Source: Phocaeicola plebeius (lineage in GTDB: Bacteria > Bacteroidota > Bacteroidia > Bacteroidales > Bacteroidaceae). Taken from it: a DNA stretch of 38,731 nucleotides. Shown piece after piece: positions 18,059-25,988 of the stretch (positions are counted from its first letter, which is position 1; each line of letters starts with the position of its first letter). The notes under the pieces are model-generated. The model was not told the DNA's origin. It ran no database searches and was given only the letters and a program-made list of their open reading frames with translations. The DNA lies in assembly GCA_004558305.1 (NCBI GenBank), contig SFDG01000040.1:1-38731 (forward strand). Direction: 5' to 3'. The position numbers and the translations under genes were made by a program.

Positions 18059-18159
18059 AATATACCTTTATATATAGCAAGGATCGATGTCCCTCCCTTC
18101 ACTGCCATCCTGTACCACAAACAGACAAAATTGCAGTTGATTCACAGCGTGTTATGCCA

Positions 18160-18202
18160 AAAAGTCATATCTGGAAGCCTTTCCAGCGTTTGGCAAGACT
18201 TT
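18160..18202. promoter_or_regulatory. Nested dyad upstream of clpB, possible operator
   Basis: CTGGAAGCCTTTCCAG (18171-18186) is a perfect 6-bp dyad. It sits inside a wider inverted pair, AAAAGTC (left) and GACTTTT (right), about 60-80 bases before the clpB ATG. No exact TAnnTTTG box was found for clpB, so this may be a regulated promoter. Neither the classical CIRCE spacing nor its sequence is present. Confidence 0.35.
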
Positions 18203-18261
18203 TGAACTATTCTCAGCGATTCACAACCAAAGACTAACAATAGATAGAAAGGAGAAAAGAT

Positions 18262-20850
18262 ATGAACTTCAACAACTTTACCATCAAATCGCAAGAGGCG
18301 GTGCAGCAAGCGGTGAACCTCGTACAGAGCCGCGGCCAGCAAGCCATCGAGCCCGAACACCTGCTGGCAGGGGTGCTGAAAGTAGGAGAAAACGTCACCA
18401 ATTTTCTCTTCCAGAAGCTGGGCATCAACGGACAACAGATTGAATCCGTGCTCGACCGGCAAATCGCGTCGCTGCCGAAAGTGCAGGGCGGCGAACCTTA
18501 CCTGAGCCGCGAAGCCAACGAAGTGTTGCAGAAAGCGACCGACTACTCGAAGGAGCTGAAAGATGAATATGTTTCACTGGAAGCCCTGTTGCTGGCCCTG
18601 CTCAACGTCAAGAGCACCGTGGCCTCCATTCTGAAGGATGCCGGCATGAACGACAAGGAACTGAGAGCAGCCATCAACGAACTGCGGAAAGGACAGAACG
18701 TCACTTCCCAGTCCAGCGAAGACACCTACCAGTCACTGAACAAATACGCCATCAACCTCATCGAGGCAGCCCGCAACGGCAAGCTCGATCCGGTCATCGG
18801 CCGTGACGAGGAAATCCGTCGGGTACTGCAGATCCTGAGCCGGCGGACCAAGAACAACCCGGTACTGATCGGTGAGCCGGGTACCGGTAAGACCGCCATC
18901 GTAGAAGGACTGGCCCAGCGTATCCTGCGCGGCGACGTGCCCGAGAACCTGAAGAACAAGCAGCTCTACTCGCTCGACATGGGTGCCCTGGTAGCCGGTG
19001 CCAAATACAAAGGCGAATTCGAGGAACGGCTGAAATCGGTCATCAACGAAGTGACGAAATCGGACGGCAACATCATCCTCTTCATCGATGAAATCCATAC
19101 CCTGGTAGGGGCCGGAAAGGGAGAAGGAGCCATGGATGCCGCCAACATTCTGAAACCGGCACTGGCACGTGGCGAACTGCGCAGCATCGGTGCCACGACC
19201 CTCGACGAGTACCAGAAGTATTTCGAGAAGGACAAGGCACTGGAACGCCGGTTCCAGACCGTCATGGTGAACGAGCCGGATACCGCCAGCTCCATCTCCA
19301 TCCTGCGCGGACTGAAGGAACGCTACGAGAACCACCATCAGGTGCGTATCAAGGACGAGGCCATCATCGCCGCCGTGGAACTGAGCAACCGGTACATCAC
19401 CGAGCGGTTCCTGCCCGACAAGGCCATCGACCTGATGGACGAGGCGGCCGCCAAGCTGCGGATGGAACGCGACTCACTGCCGGAAGAGCTGGACGAAATC
19501 GAACGCCGGCTGAAGCAGCTGGAGATTGAGCGCGAAGCCATCAAGCGCGAGAAAGACGAAGCCAAGCTGGCCCAGCTCAACAAGGAAATTGCCGAGCTGC
19601 GGGAACAGGAAACCTCGTACAAGGCCAAGTGGCAGAGCGAAAAGGAACTGGTGAACAAGATACAGACCAACAAGCAGGCCATCGAGCAGCTGAAGTTCGA
19701 AGCCGACAAGGCCGAACGCGAAGGCGACTATGGCAAGGTGGCCGAAATACGCTACGGCAAGCTGCAGGCACTGGAGGCTGAAATCAAGAGCATCCAGGAA
19801 GACCTGAAGCGCAAGCAGGGCGACAGCGCCATGATCAAGGAAGAAGTGACGGCCGAAGACATCGCCGACGTGGTATCGCGCTGGACGGGTATACCGGTGA
19901 GCAAGATGCTGCAGAGCGAACGCGATAAGCTGATTCACCTGGAGGACGAACTGCACAAGCGGGTAGTGGGACAGGACGAAGCCATCACGGCCGTGGCCGA
20001 TGCCGTGCGCCGGAGCCGTGCCGGACTGCAGGACCCCAAGCGACCCATCGGTTCGTTCATCTTCCTCGGCACGACCGGTGTGGGAAAGACCGAACTGGCC
20101 AAGGCACTGGCGGAATACCTGTTCGACGACGAATCGCTGATGACCCGTATCGACATGAGCGAGTATCAGGAGAAGCATACCGTGTCGCGGCTTATCGGAG
20201 CGCCTCCGGGCTACGTAGGCTACGACGAGGGCGGACAGCTCACGGAAGCCGTGCGGCGGAAACCCTACTCGGTAGTCCTGTTCGATGAAATCGAGAAAGC
20301 GCATCCGGATGTATTCAACATCCTGTTGCAGGTGCTCGACGACGGACGGCTGACCGACAACAAGGGGCGGGTGGTGAACTTCAAGAACACCATCATCATC
20401 ATGACTTCCAACCTCGGCAGTTCGTACATCCAGAGCCAGTTCGAGCACATCAATGCGCAGAACCACGACCAGATTGTCGAGCAGACGAAGAACGAGGTGA
20501 TGAACCTGCTGAAGAAGACCATCCGTCCGGAGTTCCTGAACCGTATCGACGAGATCATCATGTTCCAGCCGCTCAACGAAGAGCAGATTGAACAGATTGT
20601 CCGTCTGCAGGTCGACGGCATCCGCAAGATGTTGGCCGAAAACGGTGTCACCCTGAACATGAGCGACCAGGCCATCCACTTCATTGCCTCTGCCGGTTTC
20701 GACCCCGAATTCGGTGCCCGTCCGGTGAAGCGTGCCATCCAGCGGTATCTGCTGAACGACCTGTCGAAGCAGCTGCTGGCACAGAAGGTCGACCGCTCCC
20801 GCCCCATCATCGTGGAGCGCAGCGGCGAAGGACTGGGATTCCGAAACTGA
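18262..20850 (+). CDS. clpB: ATP-dependent chaperone ClpB
   Basis: 862 residues, the usual length. N-domain (two Clp-N repeats) 1-145; AAA1 with Walker A GEPGTGKT near residue 206 and Walker B ILFIDEIHTLVGAG near 274; a long coiled-coil middle domain about 400-525, which distinguishes ClpB from ClpA/C; AAA2 with Walker A GTTGVGKT near 606 and VVLFDEIEKAHPDVFN near 672. There is no ClpP-binding loop context. ClpB works with DnaK to pull proteins out of aggregates in the cytosol after heat stress. A strong ribosome site, AAAGGAGAAAAG, precedes the ATG. It stands alone, with a hairpin terminator at 20904-20941. Confidence 0.97.
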   Translation: MNFNNFTIKSQEAVQQAVNLVQSRGQQAIEPEHLLAGVLKVGENVTNFLFQKLGINGQQIESVLDRQIASLPKVQGGEPYLSREANEVLQKATDYSKELKDEYVSLEALLLALLNVKSTVASILKDAGMNDKELRAAINELRKGQNVTSQSSEDTYQSLNKYAINLIEAARNGKLDPVIGRDEEIRRVLQILSRRTKNNPVLIGEPGTGKTAIVEGLAQRILRGDVPENLKNKQLYSLDMGALVAGAKYKGEFEERLKSVINEVTKSDGNIILFIDEIHTLVGAGKGEGAMDAANILKPALARGELRSIGATTLDEYQKYFEKDKALERRFQTVMVNEPDTASSISILRGLKERYENHHQVRIKDEAIIAAVELSNRYITERFLPDKAIDLMDEAAAKLRMERDSLPEELDEIERRLKQLEIEREAIKREKDEAKLAQLNKEIAELREQETSYKAKWQSEKELVNKIQTNKQAIEQLKFEADKAEREGDYGKVAEIRYGKLQALEAEIKSIQEDLKRKQGDSAMIKEEVTAEDIADVVSRWTGIPVSKMLQSERDKLIHLEDELHKRVVGQDEAITAVADAVRRSRAGLQDPKRPIGSFIFLGTTGVGKTELAKALAEYLFDDESLMTRIDMSEYQEKHTVSRLIGAPPGYVGYDEGGQLTEAVRRKPYSVVLFDEIEKAHPDVFNILLQVLDDGRLTDNKGRVVNFKNTIIIMTSNLGSSYIQSQFEHINAQNHDQIVEQTKNEVMNLLKKTIRPEFLNRIDEIIMFQPLNEEQIEQIVRLQVDGIRKMLAENGVTLNMSDQAIHFIASAGFDPEFGARPVKRAIQRYLLNDLSKQLLAQKVDRSRPIIVERSGEGLGFRN

Positions 20851-20903
20851 CGGAAAATGCATGAGAATAAAATGTGTGTCAGCTATAAATAGGACATAAA
20901 GGG

Positions 20904-20946
20904 ACGAAGAGACGAAGGAATTTGTTTTCTCGTCCCTTCGTGTTTT
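20904..20946 (+). terminator. clpB terminator, related to the CACAAAG palindromes
   Basis: ACGAAGAGACGAAGGAA (20904-20920) pairs with TTTTCTCGTCCCTTCGT (20925-20941) with 13 of 17 exact matches plus G-U pairs, and is followed by GTTTTTC. The purine-rich GACGAAG words resemble the other convergent-end palindromes in style. Confidence 0.6.
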
Positions 20947-20997
20947 TCTATTGTCGTCATGAAAGTCGATGATGACGCTGTAGGAAAATTGGAATAC

Positions 20998-21030
20998 TAA
21001 AAAAGAGGAGGCCGAATGACCTCCTCTTTT
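20998..21030 (-). terminator. Intrinsic terminator of tRNA-Thr
   Basis: AAAAGAGGAGG (21001-21011) and CCTCCTCTTTT (21020-21030) form an 11-bp stem with an 8-base loop. Read on the minus strand it ends in a T run, directly after the tRNA gene. Confidence 0.85.
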
Positions 21031-21033
21031 GAG

Positions 21034-21107
21034 AGCCTCTTGTCGGATTCGAACCAACGACCCCGAGATTACAAATCACGTGCTCTGGCCAACTGAGCTA
21101 AAGAGGC
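21034..21107 (-). tRNA. tRNA-Thr (anticodon TGT)
   Basis: 74 bases on the minus strand. The acceptor stem GCCTCTT/AAGAGGC pairs perfectly, the D-arm is GCTCAGTTGGCCAGAGC, and the T-arm is GTTGG-TTCGAAT-CCGAC. The anticodon loop TTTGTAA carries TGT (plus-strand 21071-21073). The anticodon stem has one T-T mismatch at pair 29-41. The discriminator is T and no CCA is encoded. Terminator at 20998-21030. Confidence 0.93.
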
Positions 21108-21225
21108 GGGTGGGTAAGCTGACCATATCGTTGAATCCGCAATGCTTTTCGCAAAAAAAGTGCAAAAAATCTCTTTCAGCAGCGATTTTATCCTGCCATC
21201 TATCGATTAATAGGGATAAAAACCG

Positions 21226-21233
21226 TACTTTTG
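21226..21233 (+). promoter_or_regulatory. -7 promoter box of the six-gene DUF4199-apbE operon
   Basis: TACTTTTG, 28 bases before ATG 21262. This is the only good promoter box seen before the closely packed genes up to 25542. Confidence 0.6.
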
Positions 21234-21261
21234 CGGCGAAAACCAGCTACTGTAATCTATC

Positions 21262-21828
21262 ATGACCGATTATCCTCGACCTACTACACTGCAGGAAGCC
21301 GCCCTGAAATACGGCACCTTCATGGGACTGTTCTGGACGCTGAAGTTCGCCCTCGTCCCCATGGGGTTCCATTCACCCTCCCTGCACCTGCTATACATTG
21401 TTTTCACCCTGTTTGTGCCCGTGTTGGGGTATCTCTATGCCCGCAACTACCGGCGCCAGCTTCCGCACCAGGCCCTCCGCTTCAGCGAAGGATTCCTGTT
21501 TGCCTTCATCATGTATATGGCCGCCACCATGCTGACGTTTCTCGTGCATTATGTCTATTTCCGTTATGTAGACAACGGTTTTCTGGTGGAGGCGTACCGC
21601 GCACAGATGGAAAGCGCAAGGGAAATGGCCCAAGGCGAAATGATCGCCCTGTTCGACGAGTCCCTCAAGGTGTTCGAGGAACTGGCCGACTGGACACCGG
21701 TGGAACGATCGTTCTGGCTGGCCTGGCAGAACCTGTTCTACTGTTTCCCTCTCTCCCTCCTCACGGCGCTTTGCGTGCGGTCGAAAGGAAAGGACACGGG
21801 TTCCGGACAGCCCCCTATCACTCATTAA
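21262..21828 (+). CDS. DUF4199-family membrane protein
   Basis: 188 residues with four predicted membrane segments: about 21-38 (FMGLFWTLKFALVPMGF), 43-61 (LLYIVFTLFVPVLGYLYA), 78-100 (GFLFAFIMYMAATMLTFLVH) and 160-175 (FYCFPLSLLTALC). This is the DUF4199 layout, a Bacteroidota-specific family of unknown function that usually sits directly upstream of a family 2 glycosyltransferase, as here. The loop between helices 3 and 4 holds an amphipathic region rich in Glu, Met and Ala. It is the first gene of the operon and the GT2 gene follows after 21 bases. A role beside the glycosyltransferase at the membrane is inferred from conserved neighbourhood only. Confidence 0.85.
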   Translation: MTDYPRPTTLQEAALKYGTFMGLFWTLKFALVPMGFHSPSLHLLYIVFTLFVPVLGYLYARNYRRQLPHQALRFSEGFLFAFIMYMAATMLTFLVHYVYFRYVDNGFLVEAYRAQMESAREMAQGEMIALFDESLKVFEELADWTPVERSFWLAWQNLFYCFPLSLLTALCVRSKGKDTGSGQPPITH

Positions 21829-21849
21829 CGACTAATAATACGCATTTCG

Positions 21850-22800
21850 ATGAATATATCTGTAGTTATTCCTTTATATAATGAAGAAGAATCCTTGCCC
21901 GAGCTCTACGCATGGATTGAACGTGTGATGAACGCCAACGGCTTCACCTACGAAGTGATTTTCGTCAACGACGGCAGTACCGATGGCTCCTGGCAGGTCA
22001 TCGAGTCGCTCCGCGCCGCCCACCCGGAAGTGAAAGGCATCAAGTTCCGCCGCAACTACGGCAAGTCGCCAGCCCTGTTCTGCGGTTTTGAGCGGGCAGC
22101 GGGCGATGTGGTCATCACGATGGATGCCGACCTGCAGGACAGTCCCGACGAGATTCCCGAACTGTACCGCATGATTACGACAGACGGCTACGACCTCGTG
22201 TCGGGATGGAAGCAGAAACGCTACGACCCGCTGTCGAAGACCCTGCCTACCAAGCTGTTCAACGCCACGGCCCGCGCCGTATCGGGCATTCACAACCTGC
22301 ACGACTTCAACTGCGGGCTGAAAGCCTACCGCCGCGACGTGGTGAAGAACATCGAGGTCTACGGCGAAATGCACCGCTACATTCCCTATCTGGCCAAGAA
22401 CGCCGGCTTTGTACGCATCGGAGAGAAAGTGGTCCACCACCAGGCCCGCAAGTACGGAAAGACCAAGTTCGGGCTGAACCGCTTTGTCAACGGCTACCTG
22501 GACCTGCTCACCCTGTGGTTCCTCTCCACCTTCGGCGTCAAGCCCATGCACATCTTCGGGTTCCTTGGTTCCATCATGTTCCTGCTGGGCTTCCTGGCCG
22601 TGGTCATCGTAGGGGGCACGAAACTCTACGACATGTATGTCGGCAACCCCTACCGATTGGTGACGGAGAACCCGTATTTCTACCTGTCGCTCACCACGAT
22701 GATCATCGGCACCCAGTTGTTCCTGGCCGGATTTCTCGGTGAACTTATCGCCCGCAACTCGCAGGAGCGCAACAAGTATCAAATCGAAAAAGAAATCTGA
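21850..22800 (+). CDS. Family 2 glycosyltransferase (polyprenyl-phosphate sugar transferase type)
   Basis: 316 residues. GT-A domain: SVVIPLYNEEESLPEL at the N-terminus, VNDGSTDGSW near residue 40, FRRNYGKSPALFCGFERA near 64, and the metal/nucleotide motif MDADLQDSPDE near 92. Two C-terminal membrane helices (about 232-255 and 270-295: FLGSIMFLLGFLAVVIVGG, TTMIIGTQLFLAGFLGELIA) match the DPM1/GtrB/ArnC subfamily, which loads a sugar onto undecaprenyl phosphate at the cytoplasmic face. Donor sugar and final glycan are unknown. The DUF6452 gene starts 4 bases after its stop. Confidence 0.9.
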   Translation: MNISVVIPLYNEEESLPELYAWIERVMNANGFTYEVIFVNDGSTDGSWQVIESLRAAHPEVKGIKFRRNYGKSPALFCGFERAAGDVVITMDADLQDSPDEIPELYRMITTDGYDLVSGWKQKRYDPLSKTLPTKLFNATARAVSGIHNLHDFNCGLKAYRRDVVKNIEVYGEMHRYIPYLAKNAGFVRIGEKVVHHQARKYGKTKFGLNRFVNGYLDLLTLWFLSTFGVKPMHIFGFLGSIMFLLGFLAVVIVGGTKLYDMYVGNPYRLVTENPYFYLSLTTMIIGTQLFLAGFLGELIARNSQERNKYQIEKEI

Positions 22801-22804
22801 GGCC

Positions 22805-23299
22805 ATGAAACAGCTTCCTGTCATCATCGCCCTGCTGGGGCTGCTGCTCTGTCTGGTTCCCTCGTGTGAGGTGGAGAACTGTCCGCCCAATGCCTTGGCC
22901 TTCGCCCACTTCACGCTGAAGGACGGCAACGGCAAAAACCTGTCGTTCGCGGTACCCGTCAGTGTCATCGGACTCATGGACAACGGCGGCACGCTCGTCT
23001 GCGATACCCTCATCAACCAGGAGTCGGGCGCGTCGAGCTTCAGCCTCCCCCTGAGTTACGCCGACAAGACCCGCTTCGTGCTGGTCTATTCGGCGGAAAG
23101 CACCGACACCATCACAGTGGAGCACCGCAACATCCCTTATTTCATGAACATCGATTGCGGCACGATGATGTTCTACGAAGTGACCCGTGTGTCCACCACG
23201 CGCCACGCCATCGACTCCATCGTCCTAACGAATCCGAACATTGACAACAATGAGAAAGAGAATTTCAAGATTTATTATCCTCCTGTGGCTGCTGAGTAG
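22805..23299 (+). CDS. DUF6452-family lipoprotein
   Basis: 164 residues from ATG 22805 (MKQLPVIIALLGLLLCLVPSC); the open frame extends upstream into the GT2 gene but is not used. The signal peptide ends in a lipobox cysteine near residue 21, and the mature protein starts CEVENCPPN. The rest looks like a small beta-sandwich, with a conserved Cys pair (CPPN and DCGTMMFYEV). It fits the Bacteroidota family DUF6452, unknown function, which usually precedes a DUF6048 gene. The 3' end overlaps the next gene by 50 bases in a different frame, so translation is probably coupled. Confidence 0.75.
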   Translation: MKQLPVIIALLGLLLCLVPSCEVENCPPNALAFAHFTLKDGNGKNLSFAVPVSVIGLMDNGGTLVCDTLINQESGASSFSLPLSYADKTRFVLVYSAESTDTITVEHRNIPYFMNIDCGTMMFYEVTRVSTTRHAIDSIVLTNPNIDNNEKENFKIYYPPVAAE

Positions 23300-23960
23300 C
23301 CAGCTGCCACACGCCCTGGCTCAAGGGTCAGCGGCCCAGAAAGTGACGGCCCCATCCGCTGCCGACGAAGGTCCCTTCTACCGGGGGACAGCGGTCGGCG
23401 TGGAGATTGCCGGCCCCATCAGCCACTACATACTGGGCAGCGACATGATCAGCTCGGAAATCCAGGTGCAGACCAACCTGAAGGGACGCTACCTGCCCGT
23501 CGTCGAGATTGGCTACGGAAAGGCGGACAAGTTGAACGATGCCAACGACCTGCACTACAAGACCTCCGCCCCCTACTTCCGCATCGGCATGGACTACAAT
23601 ATGTTCCACAAGAAGCCCTGGCTGCCCGGCTATCTGGCGGTGGGCTTCCGCTACGGCACCACCTCGTTCAAGTACGATGTGAGCGGTCCCTCGATGACCG
23701 ACCCTAACTACGGCGGCCACATCACGGTGCCCTTCCGCTACGAAGGGCTGAAGAGCACGGCCAGCTGGCTGGAGCTCGTGGCCAGCATCAAGGTCAACAT
23801 CTACCGGCGGTTCCACATGGGCTGGGCCGTGCGCTACAAGAGCCGCATCCAGGTGAAGGAAACGGAAAATACCGTGCCCTGGTACGTGCCCGGTTTCGGC
23901 AAGAACGCCGGCAGCAGCTTCACCCTGACGTATAACCTGATTTACAATTTACCCTTTTAG
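23250..23960 (+). CDS. DUF6048-family outer-membrane beta-barrel protein
   Basis: 236 residues from ATG 23250; a TTG three codons earlier is less likely. Signal peptide ISRFIILLWLLSSQLPHALA with cleavage near residue 26. The mature protein shows alternating hydrophobic strands with aromatic girdles (YLPVVEIGYGKAD, FRIGMDYNMFHK, LAVGFRYGTTSF, RFHMGWAVRYKSRIQ) and ends SSFTLTYNLIYNLPF, a final strand with terminal Phe typical of outer-membrane barrels. It fits DUF6048. Its partner is the overlapping DUF6452 lipoprotein gene; the two probably act together at the outer membrane (inferred from conserved pairing). mntP follows after 15 bases. Confidence 0.78.
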   Translation: MRKRISRFIILLWLLSSQLPHALAQGSAAQKVTAPSAADEGPFYRGTAVGVEIAGPISHYILGSDMISSEIQVQTNLKGRYLPVVEIGYGKADKLNDANDLHYKTSAPYFRIGMDYNMFHKKPWLPGYLAVGFRYGTTSFKYDVSGPSMTDPNYGGHITVPFRYEGLKSTASWLELVASIKVNIYRRFHMGWAVRYKSRIQVKETENTVPWYVPGFGKNAGSSFTLTYNLIYNLPF

Positions 23961-23975
23961 GAAAACCGATTCATC

Positions 23976-24557
23976 ATGTACTCACTCGAAATAGGACTGC
24001 TTGCCGTGAGCCTTGCCATCGACTGTTTCACGGTCTCCGTGGCCAGCGGTGCCCTGTTGCGGCGCATCAGCTGGAGCACCTTCCTCACCATGGCCTTCTT
24101 CTTCGGACTGTTCCAGGCCCTGATGCCTTTCATCGGGTGGCTGGGGGCCAGCCGTTTCCAGCACCTTATCGAAAGTTTCGACCACTGGATTGCCTTCGCC
24201 CTCCTGGCCTTCCTCGGCCTGCGCATGATTCGCGAGGGCATGCAACCGGACGACGACCACGAACATTCCCATTTCGACCCGACACGCCTGCGCACAATCC
24301 TCTCTCTGGCCGTTGCCACGAGTATCGACGCACTGGCGGTCGGCATCTCGTTCGCCTTTGCCGGCCACACCGCCCTTCCGGCACTCTATTATCCGCTGGC
24401 AGCCATCGGCATCGCCTCATTTGTCCTGTCAGTGGCGGGCTGCCTCATCGGAGTCTTCTTCGGTCGACATTCACACCTGAAGATGGAATACTTCGGCGGA
24501 CTGGTGCTCATCGGCATCGGCGTGAAGATCCTGCTGGAACACACGGGCTATCTCTGA
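23976..24557 (+). CDS. mntP: MntP-type manganese efflux pump
   Basis: 193 residues with six predicted helices in two repeats (DUF204). The paired metal-site motifs are visible: SLAIDCFTVSVASGAL near residue 12 and SLAVATSIDALAVGISFAF near 109, each with the Asp in a membrane helix. The His-rich cytoplasmic loop DDDHEHSHFD near 90-99 is between the repeats. MntP exports Mn2+ across the inner membrane. Many mntP genes carry a yybP-ykoY riboswitch, but here the gene begins 15 bases after DUF6048, so no such leader is present and regulation must be at operon level or absent. Confidence 0.9.
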   Translation: MYSLEIGLLAVSLAIDCFTVSVASGALLRRISWSTFLTMAFFFGLFQALMPFIGWLGASRFQHLIESFDHWIAFALLAFLGLRMIREGMQPDDDHEHSHFDPTRLRTILSLAVATSIDALAVGISFAFAGHTALPALYYPLAAIGIASFVLSVAGCLIGVFFGRHSHLKMEYFGGLVLIGIGVKILLEHTGYL

Positions 24558-24585
24558 CACATCATCAACTCTTACTTACGTAACA

Positions 24586-25542
24586 ATGAACAATAAAAGC
24601 ATCAAGTGGCAATTGCCCTTTCTGGTCCTGCTGATAGTAGGCACCATACTCATTCTGAAGAAACAGTCTCCTTACCAAACTGACCAGGGCCTGGTGTTCG
24701 GGACCGTCTATAAAATCACCTACCAGTCTGCCGAAAACCTGAAAGAGGACATCGAGGCTGAACTGCAGAAAGTGGACCATTCACTTTCGCCCTTCAACCC
24801 GAACTCGGTGATTACCCACATCAACGACAATACGGACCTGACGCCCGACAGCCTCTTCCTCGATGTGTTCCGCCTGGCCAAGGAAGTCTCTGCCGGATTC
24901 AAGAGCGGCAGCGGTGTAGACCCCGCCAGCATCGACAGCCTGCGCCAGTGGGTAGGCATCGACAAGGTGGAACTGGCCTCCGACGGAACGGTCCGCAAAC
25001 AAGACCCGAACATCCAGCTGGACTGCAGCGCCATCGCCAAAGGTTTCGGTGTGGACTGTGTAGCCCGCCTGCTGGACCGCAAGGGGGTGAGGAACTACAT
25101 GGTCGACATTGGCGGAGAAGTGGTGGTGCGGGGCGAGAATCCCCAACAGCATCCCTGGCGCATCGGGGTGAACAAACCCATCGACGATTCCCTCTCGGTC
25201 AACCAGGACCTGCAGACCGTGCTGAGCATCAGTAACGTGGGGATGGCCACCTCCGGCAATTACCGGAACTTCTACTACCGCGACGGGAAGAAATATGCCC
25301 ACACCATCGACCCTCGTACCGGCTACCCCGTACAGCACAACATTCTGTCATCGACCGTAATCGCCGCAGACTGCGCGACGGCCGATGCCTATGCCACCTC
25401 CTTCATGGTGCTCGGACTAGACTCGGCCAAGGCCGTCTGCGAGCAGCATCCCGAACTGGAGGCTTACTTCATCTACAGCCGTCCCGACAGCACGAACGGC
25501 ATCTACTTCACCGAAGGGATGAAGAAATACATTGCCCGCTGA
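24586..25542 (+). CDS. apbE: FAD:protein FMN transferase (ApbE)
   Basis: 318 residues. An N-terminal membrane anchor or signal (WQLPFLVLLIVGTILIL) precedes the ApbE domain: FGTVYKITYQ, LSPFNPNSVITHIND, KSGSGVDPAS, LDCSAIAKGFGVD near residue 145, VDIGGEVVVRGENP near 172, GMATSGNYRNFY near 217, and YAHTIDPRTGYPV near 235 followed by TVIAADCATADAYATSFMVLG. ApbE transfers FMN from FAD to threonine residues of Rnf/Nqr subunits at the outer face of the inner membrane. No Rnf or Nqr genes are in the window. It is the last gene of the operon and converges on the thioesterase gene with only 32 bases between stops. Confidence 0.92.
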   Translation: MNNKSIKWQLPFLVLLIVGTILILKKQSPYQTDQGLVFGTVYKITYQSAENLKEDIEAELQKVDHSLSPFNPNSVITHINDNTDLTPDSLFLDVFRLAKEVSAGFKSGSGVDPASIDSLRQWVGIDKVELASDGTVRKQDPNIQLDCSAIAKGFGVDCVARLLDRKGVRNYMVDIGGEVVVRGENPQQHPWRIGVNKPIDDSLSVNQDLQTVLSISNVGMATSGNYRNFYYRDGKKYAHTIDPRTGYPVQHNILSSTVIAADCATADAYATSFMVLGLDSAKAVCEQHPELEAYFIYSRPDSTNGIYFTEGMKKYIAR

Positions 25543-25574
25543 CACAAAAATGTGCCATAATTCAGCTGAACGTA

Positions 25575-25973
25575 TCAGCCGAACACACTTTCCTTTTTCC
25601 GGTAGCCCGAACTGGTCATGACGGCCACCAGCCGTCCTTCGCTGTCGGTGAGGCGTACCTCGATGTACGGCACCCGCGGATGCACAAAGACCTCGGTGGC
25701 CTCGGCTTCGACGAATCCCTTGGCCACCGGACGAAGGAAGGTCATGTTCGCTCCCAGCGACAGGGTCAGCTGGCCCTGGCTGTTCGCCACCGCCGCAAAG
25801 GCCAAGTCGGCCAAAGTGAACAAGGCACCGCCCTGGCATACACCGCCCGCATTGAGATGGTCGGGTGTCACTTCCATCCGTGCCCGGGCATATCCGGGAC
25901 GGATCTCCAGCAATTCTACACCGGCACGGGCGGCAAAAGCATCTCCGCCCAAGAACTTTTTCAGTTTTTCCAT
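25575..25973 (-). CDS. PaaI-like hotdog-fold thioesterase
   Basis: 132 residues forming one hotdog domain. The family motif HLNAGGVCQGGALFTLADLA near residues 39-58 holds the long central helix. The strands QLTLSLGANMTFLRPVAKG and EVFVHPRVPYIEVRLTDSEG follow. Such enzymes hydrolyse acyl-CoA thioesters, phenylacetyl-CoA-type in the case of PaaI; the substrate here is unknown. The start at 25973 lies 15 bases after the Smr gene stop, so the two are co-transcribed. Confidence 0.88.
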   Translation of the reverse strand: MEKLKKFLGGDAFAARAGVELLEIRPGYARARMEVTPDHLNAGGVCQGGALFTLADLAFAAVANSQGQLTLSLGANMTFLRPVAKGFVEAEATEVFVHPRVPYIEVRLTDSEGRLVAVMTSSGYRKKESVFG

Positions 25974-25988
25974 ATTCTCCTCCTTTCT

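Noticed and set aside
19474..21057. 527-codon minus frame across clpB and the tRNA-Thr
   Set aside because: It crosses a tRNA gene, a terminator and the antisense of ClpB, so it is not a gene.
23961..23975. Mn-responsive yybP-ykoY riboswitch before mntP
   Set aside because: Only 15 bases separate mntP from the preceding gene, too short for the riboswitch.
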